Shown piece by piece: positions 1 to 8,053 of a stretch of DNA of 33,409 nt. The DNA comes from Mycobacterium kyorinense (lineage in GTDB: Bacteria; Actinomycetota; Actinomycetes; Mycobacteriales; Mycobacteriaceae). Where the stretch lies: contig NZ_LQPE01000004.1 in NCBI RefSeq assembly GCF_002101735.1, forward strand, positions 1-33,409, read 5' to 3'. The notes below the pieces were generated by a model. That model made no database searches. It saw nothing but the letters and a program-made list of their open reading frames with translations, and was not told the DNA's origin. Position numbers and translations under genes: made by a program. Each line of letters begins with the position of its first letter. Positions within the stretch are counted from its first letter, which is position 1.

Positions 1-83
1 ATGCAGCCTCACCCGCCCCACCCGGGGTCACAGCACAACGTAACAACACGAAGTAACTGCACCTACGAACTTAAGGATCGGCG

Positions 84-2018
84 ATGCGCAGCCGCTACGC
101 GGGCCAACCCTTCACCACGTCGACGGCCGAGATCGCCGCCGCGCTGGAACAAGTCAGCATCCCCACCCTGCTGCTCTCGTGCGTGCACATCACCGGCGAC
201 CCGCGATTCATCCGCGACTTCAAGCCCGCGGGCATCTTCCTCAACGAGGTCCAGGGCTTCATGTCCGAGGAGGACAAAGCCCGCGCCCGGCAGGCGGCGC
301 TGCCGGTGATCACCGACTACCGCGACCGCGGCTGCCCCGAGCCGGCGCCGCTGCCCCGCGAGCTCGTCAAGGAAATGATGGACTGGGCGGTCTGCGAGAC
401 CGTGCCCGACGACTACGTCGCGCTGCTGCTCGAAGAGATGGACCTCGAGGGGGTTGATCCGCGCCGGCCCGCGCCGCTGGACCCCGACCGCACGGCGCAC
501 CTTCCCGTCGTCGTCGTCGGCTGCGGCGAGTCGGGGATCCTGGCGGGGATTCGGCTGAAGCAGGCCAACATTCCGTTCACAATCCTCGAGAAGAACGCCG
601 GCCCCGGCGGAACCTGGTGGGAGAACACCTATCCGGGTGCACGCGTCGACGTCGCGAACCACTTCTACTGCTACAGCTTCGAACCCAGCAACGACTGGAC
701 GCACTTCTTCGCCGAACAGCCCGAGTTGCAGGCGTATTTCACCGCGTTGATCGACAAGCACGCTCTGGGCGAGCACATCCGATGGCACACGGAGGTGACG
801 GCTGCGACGTGGGACGACGGCGACGGCACCTGGACGGTGACCGCCCGCACACCCGACGGCCAGACCACCACGATGCGGGCGCGCGCGGTCATCACGGCGG
901 TCGGCCAGCTCAACCGTCCCCACATCCCTGACTTCGACGGCGCCGGCACATTCCGGGGGCCGTCGTTTCACTCCGCGGCCTGGGACCACTCGGTGGACCT
1001 GACCGGAAAGCGGGTGGCGCTGATCGGCGCCGGCGCCAGCGGTTTTCAGATCGCGCCGGCCATCGCCGACGAGGTCGCGCAGCTGACCGTCTTCCAGCGC
1101 ACCGCCCAGTGGATGTTCCCCAACCCGATGTATCACGAGACCGTCGCGGACGGTGTGCGCTGGGCGATGGACCATCTCCCGTTCTACGGCCGGTGGTACC
1201 GGTTCCTGGTCTTGTGGCCCGGCGCCGACAAAGGCCTCGACGCCGCCCGGGTCGACCCCGCCTACCCCGACCAGGACTACGCGGTCAGCGAAATCAACGC
1301 GGCCGCCCGGCTGATGTTCACCGACTGGATCACCAATCAGGTTGACGGCGACCAGGATTTGTTGGCCAAGGTGCTGCCGGACTATCCGGCGACCGGCAAA
1401 CGCACACTGCAGGACAACGGCACCTGGCTGCGCACGCTGCGCCGCCACAATGTCGAGTTGGTGCGCACACCCATCCAGCGGATCACTCCCGACGGCGTCG
1501 TCACCGCTGACGGTATCAGCCACGACGTGGATATCATCGTGTACGCCACCGGTTTTCGGCATACCGACGTGCTGTGGCCGATGACGATCACCGGGCGCGA
1601 CGGGATCGACCTGCGCAGCATCTGGGGGCAGCGGCCGTACGCCTACCTGGGCATCACGGTTCCCGGATTCCCGAACTTCTTTCTCATCTACGGGCCTGGC
1701 GCGCATCTCGCGCACGGCGGAAGCCTGATCTTCAACTCCGAGCTGCAGATGCGCTACATCAACGCCTGCCTGGCGGAATTGGTCAAGGCGAACCTGCATT
1801 CCGTCGAGCCGACCGCCGAGGGGGCCCGCGATTGGCATCAACGCACCCAGACCGAGATCAAGAAGATGGTGTGGTCACACCCGGCGGTCAAGCACTCCTA
1901 CTTCAAGAACGCCGACGGGGAGATCCATACCGTCAGCCCGTGGCGGCTCAACGAATACTGGTCGGCGGTGCGGGAACCCGACTGGTCCCAATTCGTGGTG
2001 CGGAAAGGATCGGCGTGA
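84..2018 (+). CDS. Baeyer-Villiger-type FAD/NADPH monooxygenase, HAPMO-like (644 aa)
   Basis: Probable class B flavoprotein monooxygenase that inserts oxygen next to a ketone carbonyl or oxidises a similar lipophilic substrate, using FAD and NADPH. An N-terminal extension of about 135 residues precedes the first Rossmann motif (G146-C-G148-E-S-G151), followed by the Baeyer-Villiger fingerprint F290-R-G-P-S-F-H296-S-A-A-W300-D and a second Rossmann motif G315-A-G317-A-S-G320. Length and N-terminal extension match 4-hydroxyacetophenone monooxygenase (about 640 aa) better than the shorter cyclohexanone-type enzymes. The ATG at 84 has an AAGGAT ribosome site six bases upstream. The stop overlaps the start of the next gene by four bases, so the two are probably co-translated. 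The substrate cannot be read from the sequence. Family call is firm; specific ketone activity is inference. Confidence 0.9.
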   Translation: MRSRYAGQPFTTSTAEIAAALEQVSIPTLLLSCVHITGDPRFIRDFKPAGIFLNEVQGFMSEEDKARARQAALPVITDYRDRGCPEPAPLPRELVKEMMDWAVCETVPDDYVALLLEEMDLEGVDPRRPAPLDPDRTAHLPVVVVGCGESGILAGIRLKQANIPFTILEKNAGPGGTWWENTYPGARVDVANHFYCYSFEPSNDWTHFFAEQPELQAYFTALIDKHALGEHIRWHTEVTAATWDDGDGTWTVTARTPDGQTTTMRARAVITAVGQLNRPHIPDFDGAGTFRGPSFHSAAWDHSVDLTGKRVALIGAGASGFQIAPAIADEVAQLTVFQRTAQWMFPNPMYHETVADGVRWAMDHLPFYGRWYRFLVLWPGADKGLDAARVDPAYPDQDYAVSEINAAARLMFTDWITNQVDGDQDLLAKVLPDYPATGKRTLQDNGTWLRTLRRHNVELVRTPIQRITPDGVVTADGISHDVDIIVYATGFRHTDVLWPMTITGRDGIDLRSIWGQRPYAYLGITVPGFPNFFLIYGPGAHLAHGGSLIFNSELQMRYINACLAELVKANLHSVEPTAEGARDWHQRTQTEIKKMVWSHPAVKHSYFKNADGEIHTVSPWRLNEYWSAVREPDWSQFVVRKGSA

Positions 2019-2752
2019 GTGGAGTAGTGGTAACCGGTGCCGCGTCGGGCATCGGCCGGGCCTGCGCGGAGGCGCTGGTTGCCGACGGGCGGCGGGTAGC
2101 GCTGTGGGACATCGCCCCAGCGGTGCGGGAGGTCGCCGACGGCATGCGGATGCCCGGGGCGGTTGTCGACGTCACCGACGACGCGGCGCTGCCCGAGGCG
2201 GTCGCGGCCGGCGACCGCGCGCTCGGCGGGATCGACGGCCTGGTGCACGCCGCGGGCCGGGTTTCGGCGGAACCGGTCGGCGCCTACACCGGCGAGTCGT
2301 GGGATGCCGTGCTCGACGTGAACCTGCGGGCGCAGGCGATGCTGGTGCAGCTGTTGTTGCCGCACCTGGAAAACTCTGCGCGCGAAGGGCGTTCGCCTGC
2401 GGTGGTGGGCATCTCGAGCATCGAAGGGTTGACCGCCAACCCGTTCATCCCGGCCTACTGCGCGTCGAAGGCCGGGCTGCTCGGCCTGACCCGGTCGATG
2501 GCCGCGCAGCTCGGCCCGGCCGGTATCCGGGTCAACGCGGTGTGCCCCGGGTTCATCCACACACCGATGCTGCAGATCGCGCTCGACGTCGAGGAGGTCC
2601 GCGCCGGTTTCGTGCAGGCCGCGCCGCTGGGCCGGATCGGCGAGCCCGCCGAAGTCGCTGCGGCGGTGGCGTTTTTGATGTCGCCGCGGGCGTCGTTCAT
2701 CACCGGCGCCCATCTGGTCGTCGACGGCGGCGTCACCTGCCGGCACCCCTGA
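2015..2752 (+). CDS. Classical short-chain dehydrogenase/reductase (245 aa)
   Basis: NAD(P)-dependent oxidoreductase of the classical SDR family. The cofactor motif T7-G-A-A-S-G-I-G14 opens the protein, H-A-A-G stands in for the usual N-A-A-G, and the active site is complete with S135, Y148 and K152 (Y-C-A-S-K). A conserved P-G and a G-x-x-x-x-V-D-G-G end are also present. It starts at a GTG (2015-2017) whose last two bases form part of the upstream stop (GTGA overlap); AAGGAT at 2005-2010 is a usable ribosome site. Coupling to the monooxygenase suggests one dehydrogenates an alcohol to the ketone the other oxidises, or reduces its product; that is inference. Its 3' end overlaps the convergent rhomboid-like gene by 20 bases. 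Confidence 0.92.
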   Translation: MSGVVVTGAASGIGRACAEALVADGRRVALWDIAPAVREVADGMRMPGAVVDVTDDAALPEAVAAGDRALGGIDGLVHAAGRVSAEPVGAYTGESWDAVLDVNLRAQAMLVQLLLPHLENSAREGRSPAVVGISSIEGLTANPFIPAYCASKAGLLGLTRSMAAQLGPAGIRVNAVCPGFIHTPMLQIALDVEEVRAGFVQAAPLGRIGEPAEVAAAVAFLMSPRASFITGAHLVVDGGVTCRHP

Positions 2753-3356
2753 GTTGTGCTGACCGGGCCATCGGGTAGAAGCACAGCCCGACGAGGATCG
2801 ACGCGAAATGCCCGATCGCGGTGAAGTTCACGTGGATGATCAGCGGCACGGTGAAGACCAGGATCAGGATCGCGAGATAGCCCCATCGCCACGGTTTCGC
2901 GATGTGGTAGGCCAGCACCGCCATCACCCCGACCATGAAATAGCTGACGCCGATATCGCGGGCGTGGACCAGCTTCTCGGGCTCCAGGTGGTGTTGGATC
3001 GCCAGGTACAGCAGGCCTTCGCTGAGGTAGGTCGCGCCGATGGGTGCGGTCAAACCCACGGTGAGCCAGCGTAATTGGCCGAGCCAGCGTTCGGCCGGCG
3101 CGAGAAACAGGGTGAACAGCACCAGGTAGGGCGTCCAGTAGCGGCCGTCGATCCACAGCAGGCTGGCGAACAGCACCTCCAGCGGATCGCGAGCCAAGTG
3201 GTAGAGGTTGGTCGAGCCGTGCACCAGCACCGTGTGCAACGCACGCCTGGACAGGTGATGCTGGATGATCGTGGTGATCGGCAAGACGGTCAGCCAGATA
3301 TAGGTCAGCGGCGCGGTGCTGACCCATCGCCACACTGCGGCCAACCAGAGTTTCAC
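2733..3356 (-). CDS. Rhomboid-like multi-pass membrane protein (207 aa)
   Basis: Integral membrane protein with about six hydrophobic segments in 207 residues. The pattern resembles the rhomboid intramembrane protease fold: a G-x-S element (D134-I-G-V-S138) in one helix and G182-H183-F-A-S-I-L-V-G in the last, the spacing expected for a Ser-His dyad. The serine motif lacks the usual following glycine (G-V-S-Y rather than G-A-S-G), so activity is uncertain. The start is a GTG at 3356. It lies 24 bases downstream of glmS on the same strand and may be transcribed with it. The family assignment rests on motif pattern only; it could be a non-catalytic rhomboid relative. Confidence 0.7.
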   Translation of the reverse strand: MKLWLAAVWRWVSTAPLTYIWLTVLPITTIIQHHLSRRALHTVLVHGSTNLYHLARDPLEVLFASLLWIDGRYWTPYLVLFTLFLAPAERWLGQLRWLTVGLTAPIGATYLSEGLLYLAIQHHLEPEKLVHARDIGVSYFMVGVMAVLAYHIAKPWRWGYLAILILVFTVPLIIHVNFTAIGHFASILVGLCFYPMARSAQLRGAGR

Positions 3357-3380
3357 CGTGTTGCAGTCTCGGCGCGCGGA

Positions 3381-5246
3381 TTATTCGACGGTGACGGACT
3401 TGGCCAGGTTGCGCGGCTTGTCGACGTCGTATCCGCGGGCCTGCGCCACCGAGGCGGCGAACACCTGCAGCGGGATTGTCGACAGCAGCGGCTGGAAAAG
3501 CGTTGACACCGCGGGGATTTCGATCAGGTGATCGGCGTAGGGCCGCACTGTGTCGTCGCCTTCCTCGGCAATCACGATCGTGACCGCGCCGCGGGTCTGG
3601 ATCTCGCGGATGTTGGACAGCAGCTTGGCGTGCAAGGTGGCCGAGTTCTTCGGCGAGGGCATCACGACGATGACCGGCAAGTCGTCTTCGATCAGCGCGA
3701 TCGGCCCGTGCTTGAGCTCGCCGGCCGCGAAACCCTCGGCGTGCATGTAGGCAAGTTCCTTGAGTTTCAGCGCGCCTTCCAGCGCCACCGGGTACCCGAC
3801 GTGGCGGCCCAAAAACAGCACCGTCTGCGACTTCGCGAACCGGTAGGCCAGGTCGGCTACCGGCTTCATGCCGGTGAGCACCCGGGCCACCAGCTCCGGC
3901 ATGGATTCCAGTTCGCGGTATTCGCGTTCGACCTCGTCGGGGTATTTGGTGCCGCGCGCCTGTGCAAGTGCCAGTCCGACAAGGTAATTGGCGGCGATCT
4001 GCGCCAGGAACGTCTTCGTCGACGCCACCCCGATCTCCGGCCCGGCGCGGGTGTAGAGCACCGCGTCGCATTCGCGAGGAATCTGGGAGCCGTTGGTGTT
4101 GCAGATCGCCAGCACCTTGGCCTTCTGCTCCTTGGCGTGCCGGACCGCTTCGAGGGTGTCGGCGGTCTCACCGGATTGCGAGATTGCGACGACGAGCGTG
4201 CTGCGGTCCAAAACCGGGTCGCGGTAACGGAATTCGCTGGCCAGCTCGACCTCGACCGGCAGCCGGGTCCAGTGCTCGATCGCGTACTTGGCCAGCAGCC
4301 CGGAGTGATAGGCGGTGCCACAGGCCACTACAAAGACCTTGTCGACCTCGCGCAGCTCCTGGTCGGAGAGCCGCTGCTCGTCGAGCACAATCCGGCCGTC
4401 GACAAAGTGCCCGAGCAGCGTGTCGGACACTGCCGCGGGCTGCTCGGCGATCTCCTTGAGCATGAAGTACTCGTAGCCGCCCTTCTCGGCGGCGGCCAGG
4501 TCCCAGTCGATGTGAAACTCGCGGTATTCGACGTCGGGGTTGCCGTCGAAGTCGGTGATCCGATAACCGCCGGCGGTGATCACCACCGCCTGGTCCTGAC
4601 CCAGTTCGATGGCGTCGCGGGTGTGCGGGATGAACGCGGCCACGTCGGAGCCGATGAACATCTCGCCGTCGCCGATCCCGACCACCAGCGGCGTGGACCG
4701 GCGGGCGGCCACAATGGTGCCGGGCTCGTCGGCGTTGGCGAACACCAGAGTGAAGTGGCCCTCCAGCCGGCGCAGCACGGACAACACCGAACCGACGAAA
4801 TCGCCAGCGGTCGCGCCGTGCCGATAGGCCTGCGACACCAGGTGCACCGCGACCTCGGTGTCGGTGTCGCTGGCAAACTCCACCCCGGCGGCCTCCAGCT
4901 CTCGGCGCAGGATCGCGAAGTTCTCGATGATGCCGTTGTGGACGACGGCGATCTTGCCGGCCGCGTCGCGGTGCGGATGCGCGTTGCGGTCGGTCGGCCG
5001 GCCGTGGGTGGCCCACCGGGTGTGTCCGAGACCGGTGCCGCCGGTCAGCGCGGCCGGGTCGGCCTCCTCGAGCGCCTGCTCGAGGTTGGCCAGGCGGCCG
5101 GCACGACGGCGGACGGTGAGCTTGCCGGCCCCGTCGACCAGCGCGATGCCGGCCGAGTCGTAGCCTCGGTACTCCATCCGGCGCAGCGCCTCGACGACCA
5201 CCTCGCAGGCAGACCGCTGCCCGACATAGCCGACGATTCCGCACAT
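3381..5246 (-). CDS. glmS: Glutamine--fructose-6-phosphate aminotransferase (621 aa)
   Basis: Cytoplasmic enzyme converting fructose-6-phosphate and glutamine to glucosamine-6-phosphate and glutamate, the first step to UDP-GlcNAc for peptidoglycan. The N-terminus M-C-G-I-V-G places the nucleophile Cys directly after the initiator Met, as required for the class II amidotransferase domain (about residues 1-235, with V-V-H-N-G-I-I-E-N-F). Two SIS sugar-isomerase domains follow (S356-Q-S-G-E in the first), ending in the family's K-S-V-T-V-E. Full length. A TACCCT box (minus strand, 5260-5255) sits eight bases before the ATG, so the transcript is leaderless or has only one or two leader bases; no glmS ribozyme fits there. 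Downstream is the rhomboid-like gene. glmM, which uses the product, lies at 9741-11078. Confidence 0.98.
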   Translation of the reverse strand: MCGIVGYVGQRSACEVVVEALRRMEYRGYDSAGIALVDGAGKLTVRRRAGRLANLEQALEEADPAALTGGTGLGHTRWATHGRPTDRNAHPHRDAAGKIAVVHNGIIENFAILRRELEAAGVEFASDTDTEVAVHLVSQAYRHGATAGDFVGSVLSVLRRLEGHFTLVFANADEPGTIVAARRSTPLVVGIGDGEMFIGSDVAAFIPHTRDAIELGQDQAVVITAGGYRITDFDGNPDVEYREFHIDWDLAAAEKGGYEYFMLKEIAEQPAAVSDTLLGHFVDGRIVLDEQRLSDQELREVDKVFVVACGTAYHSGLLAKYAIEHWTRLPVEVELASEFRYRDPVLDRSTLVVAISQSGETADTLEAVRHAKEQKAKVLAICNTNGSQIPRECDAVLYTRAGPEIGVASTKTFLAQIAANYLVGLALAQARGTKYPDEVEREYRELESMPELVARVLTGMKPVADLAYRFAKSQTVLFLGRHVGYPVALEGALKLKELAYMHAEGFAAGELKHGPIALIEDDLPVIVVMPSPKNSATLHAKLLSNIREIQTRGAVTIVIAEEGDDTVRPYADHLIEIPAVSTLFQPLLSTIPLQVFAASVAQARGYDVDKPRNLAKSVTVE

Positions 5247-5314
5247 AGCTGACCAGGGTAGTGCAGGCCACCCCGACCGGTGCTAAACGCGCTGATCAGT
5301 GGCATACCAGCCAG

Positions 5315-5320
5315 TACAGT
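5315..5320 (+). promoter_or_regulatory. -10 box of leaderless nitroreductase gene
   Basis: TACAGT (TAnnnT type) ends six bases before the ATG at 5327, so the start codon is expected to be the first bases of the mRNA. No convincing -35 element is visible. Confidence 0.6.
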
Positions 5321-5326
5321 CGCGAT

Positions 5327-5854
5327 ATGTCCGGCGACACCGTGAACGGGATCCCCCGCGTCGACCCGCGGGCGGGCCGCGCGGCGTGGAAACGCGCCAT
5401 GTTGGCCCTGGTGGCGACCAAGCCCGGCGCGGCGATACACCGCACGCTCGCTGCCCCGCTGGACGCGCCGCTCATGCGGCTCAGCCGCGGGCGCGTGAGC
5501 CTCGCAGCGGGAGCCATGCCGCTGGTGGTGTTGACGTCGACCGGCGCGCGCAGCGGCCAGCGGCGCGAGACCCCGCTCGGGTATTTCACCGACGGCGACG
5601 ACGTCGTCTTGATCGCCTCCAACTACGGCGGCACCCGGCATCCGGCGTGGTATCACAACCTGCTCGCCCATCCGGAATGCGAATTGCACGTCGGTGGGCG
5701 CGGCGGTCGATTTGTGGCGCGCGAGGCGACGGGCGACGACCGCGATCGGCTGTTCGACCTGGCGGTGAACTACTACCCCGGCTACGCCAAATACGCCGAG
5801 CGCACCGACGGCACTCGCACGATTCGGGTGCTGCGGTTGACGCCGGCCCGTTAG
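5327..5854 (+). CDS. Ddn-like F420-dependent nitroreductase family protein (175 aa)
   Basis: Small split-barrel flavin/deazaflavin protein of the family that includes Ddn (Rv3547), which uses reduced F420 to reduce quinones and nitroimidazoles. Family marks are T-S-T-G-A-R-S-G-x-x-R-E-T-P, then H-P-A-W-Y-H-N-L-L-A-H-P, and near the end Y-Y-P-G-Y-A-K-Y-A-E-R-T followed by R-T-I-R-V. A frame open from 5261 exists, but the ATG at 5327 is preferred because TACAGT at 5315-5320 sits exactly six bases upstream, the arrangement of a leaderless mycobacterial transcript, and no ribosome site precedes it. The gene is divergent from glmS. The substrate is not known from the sequence. Confidence 0.88.
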   Translation: MSGDTVNGIPRVDPRAGRAAWKRAMLALVATKPGAAIHRTLAAPLDAPLMRLSRGRVSLAAGAMPLVVLTSTGARSGQRRETPLGYFTDGDDVVLIASNYGGTRHPAWYHNLLAHPECELHVGGRGGRFVAREATGDDRDRLFDLAVNYYPGYAKYAERTDGTRTIRVLRLTPAR

Positions 5855-5911
5855 GCAGCGGCCACAGCTCCCAGGCGCCGACATCCGGGCCGATTCGCGA
5901 TAGCCGTGCGC

Positions 5912-5917
5912 TACCGT
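5912..5917 (+). promoter_or_regulatory. -10 box of leaderless hydrolase-fold gene
   Basis: TACCGT ends six bases before the GTG at 5924, which places transcription start at that GTG. This decides between it and the in-frame GTG at 5906, which would lie upstream of the transcript start. Confidence 0.6.
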
Positions 5918-5923
5918 CAACGC

Positions 5924-6766
5924 GTGTCGAGCACCAAAAAGCTTGTCGCCGCCCTGACCCGACGGGGACCGCACCGCGTGCTGCGCGGTGACCTGGCCTT
6001 CGCCGGCCTGCCCGGGGTGGTGTACACGCCCGAAGCCGGCTTGAATCTGCCCGGCATCGCCTTCGGTCACGACTGGCTCGTTGGCGTCGAGCGCTACTCG
6101 GGTCTGCTGGAGCATCTGGCCTCGTGGGGCATCGTGGCGGCGGCCCCGGATACCGAGAAGGGGCTGGCGCCGTCGGTGCTGAACCTCGCCTACGACCTGG
6201 GCACCGCGCTCGACATCGCCGCAGGCGTGCGACTCGGCCCGGGCAAGATCAGCGTGCATCCGCGCAAGCTCGGGCTGGCAGGTCATGGGTTCGGTGCCTC
6301 GGCGGCGGTGTTCGCGGCGGCGGGCATGCCGGCCAAACCCAAAGCCGTCGCAGCGATTTTCCCGGCGGTGACCAAACCGCCCGCGGAACAGCCAGCGGCG
6401 TCGCTGCACGTTCCGGGGGTGGTGTTCAGCGCGCCCGGCGATGCTAAGGCGTTGCATTCCAACGCAATTCAGCTCGCACAGGTGTGGGATGCGGCGACGC
6501 TGCGTGTGGTGAGCAAGGCCAAGGCCGGCGGCCTGATCGAAGGGCGGCGGCTGACGACGGTGTTCGGGTTGCCGGGTGCCGATCGCAAGACGCAGAAGAA
6601 GGTGCGCGCGCTGCTGACCGGCTACCTGCTGTATTCGCTGGGGGGCAACAAGACGTATCGCGAGTTCGCCGATCCGGAGGTTCAGTTGCCTCACACCGAG
6701 ACGGTGGAAAAGCTGGCCGAGCCCGTTGCGCTCGAGGAGAAGATCGTCGCGCTGCTGAAAGGCTGA
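5924..6766 (+). CDS. Alpha/beta-hydrolase-fold protein lacking the nucleophile Ser (280 aa, Rv3438-like)
   Basis: Has the outline of a dienelactone-hydrolase or chlorophyllase-type alpha/beta hydrolase: a G-H-D-W strand-end loop, then the nucleophile-elbow position reading G120-H-G122-F-G124-A, where active enzymes have G-H-S-x-G. The expected Ser is Gly, so classical esterase chemistry is unlikely; it may bind a ligand or act structurally. No signal peptide is visible. The start is taken as GTG 5924 from the leaderless promoter spacing, giving 280 residues, the length I recall for Rv3438 at this place in M. tuberculosis; GTG 5906 is an alternative. The LLM-class gene follows after four bases, so the two probably form an operon. 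Confidence 0.8.
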   Translation: MSSTKKLVAALTRRGPHRVLRGDLAFAGLPGVVYTPEAGLNLPGIAFGHDWLVGVERYSGLLEHLASWGIVAAAPDTEKGLAPSVLNLAYDLGTALDIAAGVRLGPGKISVHPRKLGLAGHGFGASAAVFAAAGMPAKPKAVAAIFPAVTKPPAEQPAASLHVPGVVFSAPGDAKALHSNAIQLAQVWDAATLRVVSKAKAGGLIEGRRLTTVFGLPGADRKTQKKVRALLTGYLLYSLGGNKTYREFADPEVQLPHTETVEKLAEPVALEEKIVALLKG

Positions 6767-6770
6767 ACAC

Positions 6771-7811
6771 ATGCGGATTGGCATCATGCTGGACTACTCG
6801 GGCGGCTTCCGCGAAGGCGTCGAGCGGGTCGTCGAGCTGGAAAAGGCCGGCATCGACGTCGCCGTGGTGGCCGAGGCGTATTCCTACGACGCCGTCAGTC
6901 AATTGGGCTACCTGGCCGCCAAGACGTCCACCATCGAATTGGTGTCCGGGGTGTTTCCGATTTACACCCGCACCCCGTCGCTGCTGGCGATGACGGCCGC
7001 GGGTCTGGACTTCGTGTCCGACGGCCGATTTCGGCTGGGCATCGGGACATCCGGACCACAAGTGATCGAGGGCTTTCACGGTGTGCCCTTCGACGCCCCA
7101 CTGGGCCGCACCCGCGAGATAGTCGACATCTGCCGGCAGGTGTGGCGGCGCGACCGCGTCAGCTACGCCGGCAAGCACTACCAGCTGCCGCTGCCGCCCG
7201 ACCGCGGCACCGGGCTGGGCAAGCCGCTGAAAATCATCAATCACCCGGTGCGCGAACGGATCCCGATCTCGATTGCCGCGCTGGGACCGAAAAACGTCGA
7301 GCTCACCGCCGAGATTGCCGAGGGCTGGCAGCCGGTCTTCTTCTATCCGGAGAAGGCGCAAGCGGTGTGGGGTGAGGCGCTGAATGCCGGTCTGGCCAAA
7401 CGAGATCCGGCGCTGGGTCCGCTGGACGTGATGGTGGGTGCGTCGCTGGCGATCGGCGACGACGTCGAGGACCGGCTGGCCTGGGTCAAACCGCAGCTTG
7501 CCCTCTACATCGGCGGGATGGGCGCCAAAACCCGCAACTTCTACCACAACCTGGCCACCCGCTACGGATTCGGTGAGATCGCCAACCGGATTCAGGAGCT
7601 GTACCTGTCCGGAAGCAAGAGCGAAGCGATCGCCGCGGTGCCTGACGAATTGGTGCGCCAGGTTTCGCTCATCGGTCCGCGCGGCTTCGTTGCCGAACGC
7701 GTGGCAGCCTTCGCCGAGGCCGGTGTGACGACACTCTTGGCGACGCCGGCGACCACCGACCGCGACGAGTCCGTGCGTTATGTCGAGGAACTGAAGGGCT
7801 TGTTGCCCTAG
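6771..7811 (+). CDS. LLM-class F420-dependent oxidoreductase (346 aa)
   Basis: Luciferase-like TIM-barrel flavoenzyme that in mycobacteria usually takes F420 rather than FMN. Visible marks are M-R-I-G-I-M-L-D-Y at the start, G-I-D-V-A-V-V-A-E-A in strand 2, R-F-R-L-G-I-G-T-S-G-P-Q-V in the cofactor region, and P-I-S-I-A-A-L-G-P-K-N with A-E-G-W-Q-P in the second half. Length (346 aa) is that of the Rv3520c type. The ATG at 6771 has GAAAGG at 6757-6762, inside the end of the upstream gene, suggesting translational coupling with it. The reaction is unknown. Not closely related in sequence to the two shorter LLM genes at 30896-32630. Confidence 0.9.
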   Translation: MRIGIMLDYSGGFREGVERVVELEKAGIDVAVVAEAYSYDAVSQLGYLAAKTSTIELVSGVFPIYTRTPSLLAMTAAGLDFVSDGRFRLGIGTSGPQVIEGFHGVPFDAPLGRTREIVDICRQVWRRDRVSYAGKHYQLPLPPDRGTGLGKPLKIINHPVRERIPISIAALGPKNVELTAEIAEGWQPVFFYPEKAQAVWGEALNAGLAKRDPALGPLDVMVGASLAIGDDVEDRLAWVKPQLALYIGGMGAKTRNFYHNLATRYGFGEIANRIQELYLSGSKSEAIAAVPDELVRQVSLIGPRGFVAERVAAFAEAGVTTLLATPATTDRDESVRYVEELKGLLP

Positions 7812-7852
7812 GGCGGCCGGCTAGGGACATGAGACAACGCACTTTGTAATGG

Positions 7853-8053
7853 CTAGTCGATTGCCACCCGATCGCGCAGCAATCCGATTACCCGCTGCGG
7901 GTCATCGGGACTCACGCACGGTTTGATCCGAGCGCCGACGTCAAACACGAACAGGGTGGACTTGCGCCAGCGCCGAGCACAAGACCCCCGTCGTCATAGA
8001 GAACCTCAGCCATCGTCGCATCATCCTCTTGGACTGCCCGCAAGGCCAAGCGG
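7853..8053 (-). pseudogene. 3' remnant of a frameshifted gene
   Basis: Between two intact genes the minus strand encodes a protein-like tail split over two frames. The first frame, beginning right after the stop at 8054, reads R-L-A-L-R-A-V-Q-E-D-D-A-T-M-A-E-V then L-Y-D-D-G-G-L-V-L-G. After about position 7970 the sensible reading moves to another frame, W-R-K-S-T-L-F-V-F-D-V-G-A-R-I-K-P then V-S-P-D-D-P-Q-R-V-I-G-L-L-R, ending at a TAG (7855-7853). The frames join if one base is removed near 7969-7973. There is no start codon or 5' part before the neighbouring gene's stop. I read it as the 3' end of a decayed gene; the R-I-K-P-x-V-S-P-D-D-P ending resembles small bacterial PH-like membrane proteins, but I cannot confirm the family. 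Confidence 0.55.

Noticed and set aside
63..1841. Long open frame of 592 codons antisense to the monooxygenase
   Set aside because: The plus strand has full flavoprotein motifs; the antisense product is Arg/Val/Gly-rich without domains, a usual effect of high GC.
3528..5252. Long open frame opposite glmS
   Set aside because: Mirror frame of a firmly identified gene; composition is shadow-like and no motif is present.
5247..5260. Possible glmS ribozyme or riboswitch before glmS
   Set aside because: Only eight bases separate the -10 box from the start codon, leaving no room for a structured leader.
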